A DNA stretch of 64,000 nucleotides from Collinsella sp. AF33-16 (GCF_003475325.1 NZ_QRQC01000006.1:1-64000), one strand, 5' to 3'; counted from the first letter of the stretch, positions 1 through 9,066 are shown. Notes: generated by a model not told the origin, from the letters alone. Numbers and translations: made by a program.

Positions 1-31
1 GGCTCAATATCGCCGGTGTCAAAGAGGGCGA

Positions 32-1369
32 TTACTCAAAATGGAGGGCTTCTTGCATTGCGTCGCTGTCGTTGATGTTGACAACAAGGTACTTTCCGTC
101 ATTTACGATAAACCGCATGATGCCGATTGTGTTTTCGCCGTTCCTCGATAACTCCACCTTGTTGTAGAGCCTGTTCTGAATCAGGTTGAGTGCCAGAGAG
201 TTGAGGCTATTGAGGTCCTGGACCATTGGGCCGGCGATTGCATGTTTCGTGCATTTTGAGGACGTTAGTTCCCCAAAACGGCGAATTTGATTAGCGACAT
301 CCAGGATGGATTCTCCGGTAGAAAGCAGCTTCGCGAATAATGAAACGTAGCTGCTGAGGTCATCCCGATAAGAAGGTTCGTTTATCTTCTTGGATAAGCT
401 AAGACAATCAATGATGATGTCGCCAAGAACGGCTACTGCCAACTCATGGATATCGATGGCTAGTTGGTTATCAACTAATTGAACGTGGAAGTGCGTCTTA
501 TAAAACTCCCTTTTAGTTTCTGGCGTTTTAAGCGCCAGCGGGTGGTGGACAATTGAGTGCTCGCCTCCGCGAGCGAGCTCGGGCCTTCTATTTAGGTCAA
601 AGACCATTTCAATGTAACTGGCCAGATTAGGTGCAACGGAATCGTCGGCATCGTTACTGCTTAGTAACTCAAGAGCCGGAATAGTAACTCTCGCGATGTT
701 CCCACACTCTATTGCCCAAAGAGAGAAAACCTTCGAGGGCAAATAGGCATCGGGTATTTCATCAAGATAAACTGAATCGATGCACAATGAGCAAGCATTG
801 AAGAAGAGCTGGTAGATACCGTCCGAATAGCCGCCGCTTATTGCGGAATCAAGCGCTTGTTTGACTGCCTCCGCGAGCTCATGCGTTATATCTGCCTTTT
901 CGATACGGCATTTGTCGAGGTCATCGCCTGCGTCAATTATTCTCGAACAAAGCGGAGGAAAACACGTGGCACCTTTTTTATTATCTGAGCCTTCGAGATA
1001 TTGAGCTTCTAGAATGTGCTGTATTCGCCGTAGCGAATTAAAGATACGGTGTGGAACGGGCACTGAATGGGCGTTACGATATTCGGCATACCAAGAGGAC
1101 ATTTCGTTAAAGAACTTCTCAAGATCAATTCTTAGGAATTCGTTTAACAGCTCTTTTGCAGACCAATGCTGTTCGAATTCCGCTCCTTCACATTCTTGAT
1201 CCTTATCGGGTTTTGCGTTTGTCAGTTGTTTGCAACAGAGATGCAAAGAGGTATCTCTGTCAAACCGAATGAAGCTAGCCCTAACACGCCAGGTCAGAGC
1301 TATTAAATTGGCACCTTGCATATTTCTTAAACCAGCACAACTTTTAAAATCAAATATACTTTGTGCCAT
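32..1369 (-). CDS. Hypothetical protein, shorter DUF6076-like paralog
   Basis: Function unknown. The 445-aa product aligns by eye with the N-terminal half of the 719-aa protein at 2761-4920: both have a WS..(E/A)..N(E/D)(F/L)LR(I/V)DL...FNE segment, then a later block with two cysteines (CSLCID here, CRQCVM there). It lacks the CxxC zinc-like segment and the C-terminal part of the larger paralog. The first ATG has no clear ribosome binding site. The paralog alignment would favour the ATG at 1321 (MQGANLIAL), which also lacks a clear site, so the start is open. By eye it is more AT-rich than the housekeeping genes. It is divergent from the small gene at 1432, an arrangement repeated at 4920/5030. 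The DUF6076 assignment is from memory of the family and is moderate. Confidence 0.75.
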   Translation of the reverse strand: MAQSIFDFKSCAGLRNMQGANLIALTWRVRASFIRFDRDTSLHLCCKQLTNAKPDKDQECEGAEFEQHWSAKELLNEFLRIDLEKFFNEMSSWYAEYRNAHSVPVPHRIFNSLRRIQHILEAQYLEGSDNKKGATCFPPLCSRIIDAGDDLDKCRIEKADITHELAEAVKQALDSAISGGYSDGIYQLFFNACSLCIDSVYLDEIPDAYLPSKVFSLWAIECGNIARVTIPALELLSSNDADDSVAPNLASYIEMVFDLNRRPELARGGEHSIVHHPLALKTPETKREFYKTHFHVQLVDNQLAIDIHELAVAVLGDIIIDCLSLSKKINEPSYRDDLSSYVSLFAKLLSTGESILDVANQIRRFGELTSSKCTKHAIAGPMVQDLNSLNSLALNLIQNRLYNKVELSRNGENTIGIMRFIVNDGKYLVVNINDSDAMQEALHFE

Positions 1370-1431
1370 TGTGCCACTTTGCCGTGTTCAATAGGAGTCG
1401 AGCAAGAAAGAAGTCCAAAGGAGGACGGAAA

Positions 1432-1773
1432 ATGTTCGACGGCACCCTGTTTGAACTGGTTAATTCCACCAAGCGCGATGAGCTTGAAGATATCGTTTGC
1501 GAAGTTATGACCATCTGTGATGAGCTGAAGGTGGGTCTTTCTGAGGAGCGCGGGCTCGGCTTCTTTGAAGACTGTGCCCGTCAAAGCGCCTATGAGCTCA
1601 TGCTCGACAATTGTCGTGACGAGCTTGCTCGTCTGGGCTTTGAGCTCGAGTGGGGCGTTGAGGACTATCCGGTGGTCTCGCCGGTCCGTTCGGTTTCGCT
1701 TGCGCGGATCTCAGCGCATGACGCCGTTGGCGTCGAGTATTCGAGTCGTAATGACCTCGATATAGCTTGTTAG
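1432..1773 (+). CDS. Small hypothetical protein, DIAC-tail family, copy 1
   Basis: A 113-aa acidic, helical protein with no recognised domain. The start is set by AAAGGAGG seven bases before ATG at 1432; an upstream in-frame ATG at 1363 lacks such a site and overlaps the divergent gene. It is paralogous to the 108-aa protein at 5030-5356: both have an ELxxLGFE(L/F)xW segment in the second half and end in (L/F)DIAC. The membrane protein gene at 1902 follows, just as copy 2 is followed by its own homolog. The conserved C-terminal cysteine and fixed neighbours suggest the three genes act together, which is inference. Confidence 0.8.
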   Translation: MFDGTLFELVNSTKRDELEDIVCEVMTICDELKVGLSEERGLGFFEDCARQSAYELMLDNCRDELARLGFELEWGVEDYPVVSPVRSVSLARISAHDAVGVEYSSRNDLDIAC

Positions 1774-1901
1774 TCTTTCTTTCTTCGTAGGCGGTCAAGC
1801 CGACCTGCTGTTTTATCGGGACTTCTAAGCAGTCCCGTTCTTTACGCCAATCACCCCAAAACTCAATCACCAACCAATCGGGTCTCTCTGAAAGGAAGAT
1901 C

Positions 1902-2714
1902 ATGAATACTTCTATTCAAAATGTGTCCGTCTCTCACAAGTCGAGCATCACCAAGATTGCCGAAGGCGCGTTGCTAATTGCTGTCGCGGCGTTAGCTGTG
2001 AACGGCATCATTTCCTTTACTGCACCGTCGTACATCTGGAAAGGTGAGATTCCTATGTTCACGCCTGACCTGTTCGATCATCCCTACGAGGCTCCAACGG
2101 CGGAGGATATTGTGTCGGGAATGGAGACGCTTGACCGGGTGTCGATGGCCGCGGCCGTGCTCGTTGCTCTGTATCCTGTATACCATGCCATTTGGTGCCT
2201 CTGCGCAGGTGCTGGGTGCAATTGCAAGGCACCTGTGTTTTGCGGACGGATGTCGCGCCGCTTTGGCTCGTTGAGCGCCTGTTCGCTTTTGGCCGTGCTT
2301 GCCGTATGTCGTGGGTTTGAGTGCTATATCGACGGCGGGGTCACGGGGGACAAACTCCTCATGATCGTGGGCCTTTTCCTCATGGTGACATCGATTGCGC
2401 TTGTTTCTGGATGCGTCCTGGCGTGCATTGTCAAATGGTATGAGCTCAAAGGTCCTGGGCGCTATCGTGGCGACAAAGCCCTTATCGCATGGTTCGGCCG
2501 CGCGGATGCCTTGCTGGACCGCGCAAGCTCAAACATGGTGTTGCTGTATGGTGCCGAGATGCTTGCCTGCGCGGCATCGTTGATTTTTGGATATGGCATC
2601 GCTAGCGCTATTGCATCCATCATTACGATTACATTAACCGCCTGGGGCATTGTGCTCGCCATCATCTTTATCCCTCTTTGCATCGGCTGTGTCTTGGCTA
2701 GCTCGAAGGACTAG
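1902..2714 (+). CDS. Polytopic membrane protein, MNTSIQ family, copy 1
   Basis: A 270-aa integral membrane protein of unknown function, with about five to six hydrophobic segments (roughly residues 20-45, 85-105, 125-145, 150-180, 215-240, 240-265). It shares with the protein at 5469-6293 the first six residues MNTSIQ, the phrase WKGE shortly after the first membrane helix, a YP.YHA.W motif near residue 90, CxAPVF(C/S)GR(M/V)SR, and KGPGR in the cytoplasmic part. The start is supported by GAAAGGAAG just upstream. It probably forms a unit with the small gene at 1432. Confidence 0.8.
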   Translation: MNTSIQNVSVSHKSSITKIAEGALLIAVAALAVNGIISFTAPSYIWKGEIPMFTPDLFDHPYEAPTAEDIVSGMETLDRVSMAAAVLVALYPVYHAIWCLCAGAGCNCKAPVFCGRMSRRFGSLSACSLLAVLAVCRGFECYIDGGVTGDKLLMIVGLFLMVTSIALVSGCVLACIVKWYELKGPGRYRGDKALIAWFGRADALLDRASSNMVLLYGAEMLACAASLIFGYGIASAIASIITITLTAWGIVLAIIFIPLCIGCVLASSKD

Positions 2715-2760
2715 AAGAGTGAATCTGTTCGCGGACACGTAGAAAGCCGCGGCATCAAGC

Positions 2761-4920
2761 TCAGTCTTGCTTTTCCGGGTCATATCCCTTTGTATACACG
2801 GTAAAGCTGAGGTCATCGATCGTTCCGGTGCTGTAGATGCATGCGTCGGGCGTGCTCCATGTGTCTTGGACGGTCGGGTCAGTCCAGACATATTCGGGCC
2901 CATCGATTCCAAGCAATGGAATGGGCCTCGCCACGTGGTCGGCGTTATTTATCTGTACAATGATCTCCAACAACATGTGCAGTTTTACATGCCATGAGCT
3001 GTATGGATGCTCATCTGGCCCCTTGTAATCCAGTGTGCACTTTGATTGTGGGCTTTCGGCGAGCTGGCTCAAACATTCAAAAAGCGTCGGGTGCTCGGCT
3101 CCAGGAAACTCGACTTGTACATACCGATTGCCATCGCGGACAAATCCGTACCACAGCACGGGGTATGGATACTCGAGCCTATCCGGCCGCTTGATTTTCG
3201 CTCTACAATTGGGCTGGTTGACGATAGACAGCCACGTCCTATAGAGCTCATCGGAAATGAGGTCGTTCGCTTGGTATGCTGGGCCAAGACCATCGAGGAC
3301 AAAGCTGCCGAGGCGCTCAAAATAGTGGGCACAATCCGTTAGGCCCTTTTCATATGCCGTTTCGGTCTTTCTCTGTATATTAAGCGCGACATCGCGGGGC
3401 GATTTACGACCAAGATGCTTCTTGGCGTTAAAGCGCGGGTTGCAATAGAGCTTGGTCGCCGCGTTATATCGATCGCAGTACTTGCTGTTAGGACCGGTCG
3501 GAAAAAAGAGCGAACCGCAGGTTTGGCATGCTATCGGCATAATGCCGCACAGCAGCAGCTCGTGAAGGATGCGGGCATAAAGGCTTGCAAAGGACCATTC
3601 CTCTTCGGTGAAGTAGAGCTCTCCTGCCTTTGAAATAACGGCTTGAAGCCCAACGAGCCTATTGAGGTTTTCCTGGTCGTTAAGCTCTGCATGCGTATGG
3701 AAGTCTCCATTTGCGAAGATCTGGTTCTCGCGCATAGCTTCGAGATAGTTTTTACGAAACGCCTGCATAAAGGGGGCGCTGTTCATGCGCTTTATTCCAT
3801 TCAAATGCTCTTCGAGCTTTTGGGCCGTTTCGTTTCCGGGCAAGTGTTTTTTGGCTGCGTATACAAAAGCTTCGCCAAAGCGGATGATTGCCGGCAGCTG
3901 CTCATCGAATAATCGAAATTGTCGCGGGTCGCTTGTTTTGATGGCGGCTGGGAAAAACTCTTCGTTTTGCGCGAGCAGGCTAGGTGCCTCGGTGTTTTTA
4001 AGCAGCGGGGTAAGCTCCAGACATTCCTGATAAAAAACAATGAGAAGCGCTCGAAAGAGATCGATATTGGTGCAGACGCAAGCTGTTTCTATCTGAGATT
4101 TCGCCTTGGGAAAGTTGCGTATAGGATTGTCGCGGTCATACGGCACCGGTGCTGTTAGATTGGTCTCGCCGTTGGTAGCGTTAATGCTCATGTCGTTCGA
4201 CTCGAGCTGGAGATAGGAGCTGAAGAGGGACGCCATTTCTTGCTTGTTGAGTTGGTCCGATGTTGTAATCACCGCGCGGTACAGGCGGTTGATCTCGTCG
4301 CACTCAATAGCGTTGTTGTTCATCCAGCAGCTGTAATAGCGATAGTCGGGAATCGCCGTGATGTTCATGACACACTGTCTACAGACATTTTTAAGGAGAT
4401 ATCTGGCCATGCCGGAAATCTCTCCGTGTGCATGGCTTGTAATGGCTTTGTCGAATATCGGAGCAAAGAAATCGAGGTCGCGTTCCTTTTGTTTTTGAAG
4501 GTTGATAGCGATTTCAGCTTCGTTCAATTCTGCTTGGGTGGGCTCTTGGTCGGGATCGTCTGGATCGAGCCGATCGTCATAGTCTTGCTCGGCTGCACAG
4601 TCTATCGAAGCGTGTTGCGCATGGTGGAGAGCAGCAGAGGACTGGCGCATGGCGTTCTGCAAATCAATATAAAAGCGCTGGTTTGCTCGCTTACGAAAGT
4701 GCCCCCCGATTTCGTTGAAAAGCGAGCTTAAGTCGACGCGCAATAGGTCGTTGGCTATGGAGACGAGACTCCATGCGCTTGCATTGCCGGATGTGTTTCC
4801 GTCGCCGGCACAATCAATCTCCGGCGTCCTGTTAAGAAGTAGCATACGGGGATTGACAGGGGAGCGAAGAAAACCAGCCTCAAAACCCCAGCTAAATGCT
4901 TCTTTTTCGGACTTATGCAT
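2761..4920 (-). CDS. DUF6076-like protein with Cys-rich motif
   Basis: A 719-aa soluble protein of unknown function. The C-terminal third contains CQTCGSLFFPTG followed by YCDR and a further Cys (LYCNPRF), a likely structural zinc site of the type seen in DUF6076-like proteins, flanked by a Lys/Arg-rich stretch (NAKKHLGRKSPRD). The N-terminal half is paralogous to the protein at 32-1369. GGAG about seven bases before ATG supports the start. It is divergent from the small gene at 5030 and convergent with the membrane gene at 1902. A nucleic-acid-binding role is plausible from the zinc motif but is not shown by the sequence. Confidence 0.78.
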   Translation of the reverse strand: MHKSEKEAFSWGFEAGFLRSPVNPRMLLLNRTPEIDCAGDGNTSGNASAWSLVSIANDLLRVDLSSLFNEIGGHFRKRANQRFYIDLQNAMRQSSAALHHAQHASIDCAAEQDYDDRLDPDDPDQEPTQAELNEAEIAINLQKQKERDLDFFAPIFDKAITSHAHGEISGMARYLLKNVCRQCVMNITAIPDYRYYSCWMNNNAIECDEINRLYRAVITTSDQLNKQEMASLFSSYLQLESNDMSINATNGETNLTAPVPYDRDNPIRNFPKAKSQIETACVCTNIDLFRALLIVFYQECLELTPLLKNTEAPSLLAQNEEFFPAAIKTSDPRQFRLFDEQLPAIIRFGEAFVYAAKKHLPGNETAQKLEEHLNGIKRMNSAPFMQAFRKNYLEAMRENQIFANGDFHTHAELNDQENLNRLVGLQAVISKAGELYFTEEEWSFASLYARILHELLLCGIMPIACQTCGSLFFPTGPNSKYCDRYNAATKLYCNPRFNAKKHLGRKSPRDVALNIQRKTETAYEKGLTDCAHYFERLGSFVLDGLGPAYQANDLISDELYRTWLSIVNQPNCRAKIKRPDRLEYPYPVLWYGFVRDGNRYVQVEFPGAEHPTLFECLSQLAESPQSKCTLDYKGPDEHPYSSWHVKLHMLLEIIVQINNADHVARPIPLLGIDGPEYVWTDPTVQDTWSTPDACIYSTGTIDDLSFTVYTKGYDPEKQD

Positions 4921-5029
4921 TGATGCTCCAAACAGCCAAAATTTAAAACGCGATAAAAGTCATATTACGCGGCTGTTTGCGGTTGTTCAATGGAGTCAAG
5001 CGAAAAGGGTTAAAACCAGGGAGGCCGTT

Positions 5030-5356
5030 ATGTCCGATCGCATCGAGCTCAACGAAGGAAACATTGATGTATGCGAGCGCGAGGTTATCGCTCTTCGCGA
5101 GATTATCGCCGCCGCCATGGGTCGCTTGCATCAGATGCGCAGGCAGTGCGAGCGAGGCTACGCGTCTTCGGAGGATTTCGAGAATGCGTTGGATGTTTAC
5201 GGAGTGATCCGTGGGCGAGTCGATGAGCTTGACCAGCTTGGTTTCGAGTTCAGATGGTCGTCAGTTCCCGATGCAGGGATCGATGAGTGCGTCGGGCTCG
5301 AATGGATTGAGGACGACAGCTCTCCACGAGATCGCGGTTTCGATATCGCTTGTTAG
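5030..5356 (+). CDS. Small hypothetical protein, DIAC-tail family, copy 2
   Basis: A 108-aa acidic protein starting MSDRIELNEG, with CAGGGAGG just before the ATG at 5030. The reading frame extends upstream into the divergent gene's region without a ribosome binding site, so that extension is not used. Residues 10-75 look like a helical hairpin. The C-terminal end (ECVGLEWIEDD...RGFDIAC) matches copy 1 at 1432-1773, where the equivalent is VGVEYSSRNDLDIAC. The same stop-proximal sequence reappears at 6389-6436. No function is recognised. Confidence 0.8.
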   Translation: MSDRIELNEGNIDVCEREVIALREIIAAAMGRLHQMRRQCERGYASSEDFENALDVYGVIRGRVDELDQLGFEFRWSSVPDAGIDECVGLEWIEDDSSPRDRGFDIAC

Positions 5357-5468
5357 TGTGTCCGCACGACTTGGTATCAATGTGGGCGAACAATCTCTAA
5401 TCGGAGCCGACTAGAGGCTGCATCCTAGTTGCCGGCGATTCCGGTTTGATTTCTGTTGAAAGGAAAAC

Positions 5469-6293
5469 ATGAACACTTCTATTCAAATTTCGTCCAGCGC
5501 CGTTGAGCCTGCGTCCCGCACCGCCAAAGACGAGGTCGTCAAACTCGTGCAGGGCGCGCTGCTCGTTGCCGTTGCTGCGGTTGCCGCTGCCGGCACCGCC
5601 TCCGTCGCCGCCCCGTTTTGCGTCTGGAAGGGCGAGGTCGCGCTGTTTCTGAACGAGTCGTTCCATGCTGCCTTCTCCATCTCCGCGATTGCGGAGTACG
5701 CGTCGGCTGTGCCCGGGTCCGATTGGGCGTCGCTGCTCGTGGCCGCGCTCATCGCGGCCTACCCTGCCTACCATGCCGCCTGGCGTGTTCGCGAGGGCCT
5801 TGGGCTCAGCTGCGAGGCTCCGGTGTTCAGCGGGCGCGTGTCGCGCTCTCTCGCCGCGGTGAGCGCCTGCCTGCTGCTGGCGATGCTGTTCATGGGCTAT
5901 GGAACGGCCTGGCTCGTCAACGGCAGCGCGGTGGGCGACCAGAGCCTTGTCGAGACGGGGCACAATGCATGGACCGTTTCCATCATGATGATGCTGGGCT
6001 GCGCCCTGATGTGCCTGTTCAAGTGGTTCCTTGCCAAGGGCCCCGGACGCAATTTCGGCAGCGGCTTTGCCGTCGAGCTGGTCCGCCTCGCCGACGTTCT
6101 GCTGAAGCGCGCGAGCTCGAACCTGGTGTTGTGCTACGTGGCCGAGCTGCTTGCCTGCCTGCTGGCGCTGGCCTTCATTACCGTGGCCTATGTCGTCGTG
6201 AGCGTGGCCATCGTGCTTGCGTTCGCAGCCGTGGCCTTAGTGGTGTGCATCGCCGGGCTTCCCGTTATCCTTGCCGCCTCGTGGCGCAGGTAG
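5469..6293 (+). CDS. Polytopic membrane protein, MNTSIQ family, copy 2
   Basis: A 274-aa integral membrane protein paralogous to the one at 1902-2714 (shared MNTSIQ start, VWKGE after the first helix, YPAYHAAW, CEAPVFSGRVSR, AKGPGR, and a KRASSNLV segment near residue 215). It has five to six hydrophobic segments and a basic C-terminus (AASWRR). GAAAGGAAA precedes the ATG. It is visibly more GC-rich than copy 1, so the copies are either not recent duplicates or have different histories. It ends just before two tandem hairpins. Confidence 0.8.
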   Translation: MNTSIQISSSAVEPASRTAKDEVVKLVQGALLVAVAAVAAAGTASVAAPFCVWKGEVALFLNESFHAAFSISAIAEYASAVPGSDWASLLVAALIAAYPAYHAAWRVREGLGLSCEAPVFSGRVSRSLAAVSACLLLAMLFMGYGTAWLVNGSAVGDQSLVETGHNAWTVSIMMMLGCALMCLFKWFLAKGPGRNFGSGFAVELVRLADVLLKRASSNLVLCYVAELLACLLALAFITVAYVVVSVAIVLAFAAVALVVCIAGLPVILAASWRR

Positions 6294-6303
6294 CGGGGCG
6301 ACC

Positions 6304-6380
6304 ATGCAAGTTCTTGTCACCGCGTGAGAAAAACTTGCAAGAATCGCAAGTTCTTTTCATGCGATGAGAAAAACTTGCAG
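6304..6380. repeat. Two tandem near-identical hairpins (GCAAGTT...AACTTGC)
   Basis: Two consecutive inverted repeats, each with arms built on TGCAAGTTCTT and GAGAAAAACTTGC around a short loop, about 36 bp apart as a direct repeat. They lie right after the stop of the MNTSIQ gene and before the gene remnant at 6389. They may act as a transcription terminator or be duplicated ends of a small element. Neither is followed by a T-run. Confidence 0.6.
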
Positions 6381-6388
6381 GTTGGTGC

Positions 6389-6436
6389 GAGGACGACGGT
6401 CCTCCGCGTGAGCGCGGTTTCGATATTGCTTGTTAA
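6389..6436 (+). pseudogene. Remnant of a third DIAC-tail gene
   Basis: Sixteen codons in frame reading EDDGPPRERGFDIAC-stop, nearly the same as the last codons of the gene at 5030-5356 (EDDSSPRDRGFDIAC). The match continues past the stop (TGTGTCCG.ACGA). Nothing upstream continues the gene, so this is a 3' fragment left by recombination between cassette copies. Confidence 0.7.
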
Positions 6437-6464
6437 TGTGTCCGAACGATTGATTGGAGACAAA

Positions 6465-7082
6465 ATGTATCCGGGCTATGAGTGCAACAACTATCCCATA
6501 AGCATTACGGATGAGGATGGTCCGTTCCTTATCATGGAGGCGGAGCTGTCTGGTGACGTCGAGCTCAATGATGAGTTTAAGAAAGACGCCAGCTATAGAT
6601 ATTCGTGTGCGACTGTTTCTGCGGCGATTAATCTTTGCAGGTCGATGACGGACGGCGATGCCGATCCCTGGTATGAAAGCTGGGAGAAGGCAGCTGAGCG
6701 TTATCCGCTCGAGAAATGCGAGGAAGCGACAACGCTGTATTGGATTGAGCCGACCGATCCGCACAAGGCGCTGTGCGCCTTCCATCCCCATCCCGATCTT
6801 GAGCAGTATGTGGCTGAGACAATTGAGGCTGTTGACACCTATCTGTTGGAGTGCGAGTACTGTCCCTTTACGGTCAGCCACTTAGATCTAAAGGACGTTG
6901 ACGTCCTGCTCAGCGCTGCTTGGGGATTGGCTCGAGTTCTCAAAGATATTTGGGGAACTTGCGACCCTGATGTTATGGAAAAGATTGAAGATGCTACGTA
7001 CAGTGCGTATATAACGGTTAGGGACCTGATCGCGGGCGAAGAGGCGGCCAAAGCCAGTTCGAAGCCTGTTGAGGATCTCTAG
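6465..7082 (+). CDS. Hypothetical protein, 205 aa
   Basis: An acidic soluble protein (MYPGYECNNYPISITDEDG...) with no recognised family. The start at 6465 follows TTGGAGA. An open frame runs further upstream, but that part reads through the hairpins and the gene remnant and is not coding. It holds several Cys (CNNY, CATV, CEEA, LECEYCPF) without a clear metal-binding spacing. It occupies the position that the MNTSIQ membrane protein has in the other two cassette copies, so the cassette cargo may be exchangeable. Confidence 0.65.
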   Translation: MYPGYECNNYPISITDEDGPFLIMEAELSGDVELNDEFKKDASYRYSCATVSAAINLCRSMTDGDADPWYESWEKAAERYPLEKCEEATTLYWIEPTDPHKALCAFHPHPDLEQYVAETIEAVDTYLLECEYCPFTVSHLDLKDVDVLLSAAWGLARVLKDIWGTCDPDVMEKIEDATYSAYITVRDLIAGEEAAKASSKPVEDL

Positions 7083-7154
7083 CTGCTGCGCTGAACGGCG
7101 TGCCTGATCGGCAGACTGTCGGCAAAAGTCCGGACAGTCTGCCGGCCTCGGTCG

Positions 7155-8798
7155 CTACATCGTTCCCTTGCTCGCAGCGTAATGTTCCGCCTGCTTAAGG
7201 GCGTCCTCGTAGGCGCGCTGCTTTGCTTCGTACTCTAGCGCGTAGCGCTCCTGCTCCGCTCGCCCGGGAACAGGCACGGTCATGCTTCGCAGGTCCATTG
7301 GGGCAAGTTGCACAAGCGCGTCTCCGTGCGAGGTGTCCGCCAGTTTCTTCTGCCCCTCATCGGACGACAGGTATGCCAGGACAAACTGGGCAAGCAGCTC
7401 GTCCTCAAAGGTAGCGCAGAACATGGCGTCGCAGGGGACAATGCTCTCAAACAAAAGACCGCGCTCCACGGGGCGCTCAGAACCGACAGAAAAGTGGCCT
7501 GGCGTGATGAGGGCAAGCTTGAATGGAGGCCCGACGCGTGATATGAGAAGGCTCGCCTCGCGGGCGTCGATCGGTTTGGCCTTCCGAAAATCTTCGTAGT
7601 CTACACGGCTTACATCGTAGATATCTGTATCGGGGACACGCTCAAGTACATCTTCTGCGGCAATGATTGCGCCATCATGAAGATGCTTTAGCGACAGGTA
7701 GTAGCAGTCGTGCTGTTGGTAACTGTCTGTCGGATCTGATTCGGGCAGTTTGGTTACAACGCTGCGGGCGGTGCCGCGGTAGATTGGCGCTAGCGACCCA
7801 AGGGGGATGAACATTCTCTCGTCGAACGATCCGCTCTTTGTATTGGGTAATAGGGGATAGATGCCGTTGCCCTGATCCTCGAGCCGATGCCAATAGACTG
7901 GATTCTTTTGATCGCCGTAGGCTCGGTCGACGGAATCGAGGAGCTGGTGCAGAATCTCATCGGTCATTTGCTTGTCGTCAAAGCTCCTGCCGTCAAAAAG
8001 GAAATACGGATCATTGGGCTCGCCGTCGCCAATAAAGAGCAGCGCGCGACCCTCGGCCTTTTTGGCAATGGTGTTGGGAAGAAGCACAATGCTCTTTAGC
8101 AGGCCGAGGTCACAAAGAAGGCGACGTCCATCTACGGCTCGCGCCAGATTGAACAGACGGTCCGAAATCTGAATGACGGCCGTGGCATGGGACTGAGAGC
8201 AGGCAATGGATGCCGCAAGAAAGATGTAGTACCACTCAGTGACCGAAAGCAGATCGGGGATGCCTGCGCTGCGTTGCAGCTGCTTCGAGCGCGTTCTGAG
8301 GAAATCCAGGACTCGCGCATTTGCCGCATCGATAGATGCCGGGAATTGGGATAGCGGTCGTAGCTCGGGGGGCCTGCAGTAAATGAGTGCTGATTCGTAC
8401 GTGTGAGAGGCTGCGTCCTGCTCGTAGTCGTATAAAAAGATATTCTCTTCGATGGCAGTAAACGTCGACGTCGGGACTTTGACTCGGTTTTTGCAAACGC
8501 AAGCGGGCACATAATCCCATTCGTCGGTTGCTTCGTTGTAAACGCGGTCCTCAAACTCAAACGAGGCGGCCGAAGGTCGCTTGAGGTCAATCCCCAAAAC
8601 AGACCACGAGGGGCCATCGACGTGCTCGCTCGAAAACTCAAAATCGCGACAGCACAGTTCAATGAGCCTTTTCGTTCTCGACGAAGGCTGATATTTCTCG
8701 ACCATATGAGACACAAGATCCGATAGATATCGGCTCATATATGGCTTGAGATCTTCGTTTAAGCGAAGAGTTGCAAATTCTGCTTTAGTTTTGAGCAT
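7155..8798 (-). CDS. Orphan type I restriction M/S-like protein lacking methylase motifs
   Basis: A 547-aa protein. The middle (about residues 190-290: WYYIFLAASIACS...RLLCDLGLLKSIVLLPNTI...ALLFIGDG) resembles the part of HsdM/N6-adenine methylases after the catalytic motif. The C-terminal 200 residues resemble an HsdS target-recognition half with its helical spacer (ELLAQFVLAYLSSDEGQ, LRSMTVPVPG, then EQERYALEYEAKQRAYEDAL). I see neither an FxGxG SAM-binding motif nor NPP(Y/F). AGGAGGT at 8803-8809 fixes the start at 8798; the longer open frame is not used. No restriction or modification partner is adjacent. It could be a DNA-binding regulator or a decayed defence component. Confidence 0.6.
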   Translation of the reverse strand: MLKTKAEFATLRLNEDLKPYMSRYLSDLVSHMVEKYQPSSRTKRLIELCCRDFEFSSEHVDGPSWSVLGIDLKRPSAASFEFEDRVYNEATDEWDYVPACVCKNRVKVPTSTFTAIEENIFLYDYEQDAASHTYESALIYCRPPELRPLSQFPASIDAANARVLDFLRTRSKQLQRSAGIPDLLSVTEWYYIFLAASIACSQSHATAVIQISDRLFNLARAVDGRRLLCDLGLLKSIVLLPNTIAKKAEGRALLFIGDGEPNDPYFLFDGRSFDDKQMTDEILHQLLDSVDRAYGDQKNPVYWHRLEDQGNGIYPLLPNTKSGSFDERMFIPLGSLAPIYRGTARSVVTKLPESDPTDSYQQHDCYYLSLKHLHDGAIIAAEDVLERVPDTDIYDVSRVDYEDFRKAKPIDAREASLLISRVGPPFKLALITPGHFSVGSERPVERGLLFESIVPCDAMFCATFEDELLAQFVLAYLSSDEGQKKLADTSHGDALVQLAPMDLRSMTVPVPGRAEQERYALEYEAKQRAYEDALKQAEHYAASKGTM

Positions 8799-9066
8799 GC
8801 GCACCTCCTGCATATTCCCTATATTGCGCGGTTCGCTGACTGGCCCGTCGCGGCTCAATTGCCTTCAGTCTACAAGAAGAGCAGTTGCGGCGTTTTTCAG
8901 ACGGGGCACTCAAATGAAAAAGAAAAAATCGAATGGTGCGTATGAGGCCGTACGCATTGGGTAATATTTCGCTAGATACTAACACTAAGAGATTTGCATA
9001 TCTCCTAATTGTATCAAGCTACAGTGGATAAACCAACTAGTTGTTTCAGCAACGAAAGGACAGCTA

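Noticed and set aside
6324..6464. Upstream extension of the 205-aa gene
   Set aside because: It translates through hairpins and a gene remnant in another frame; the ATG at 6465 has its own site.
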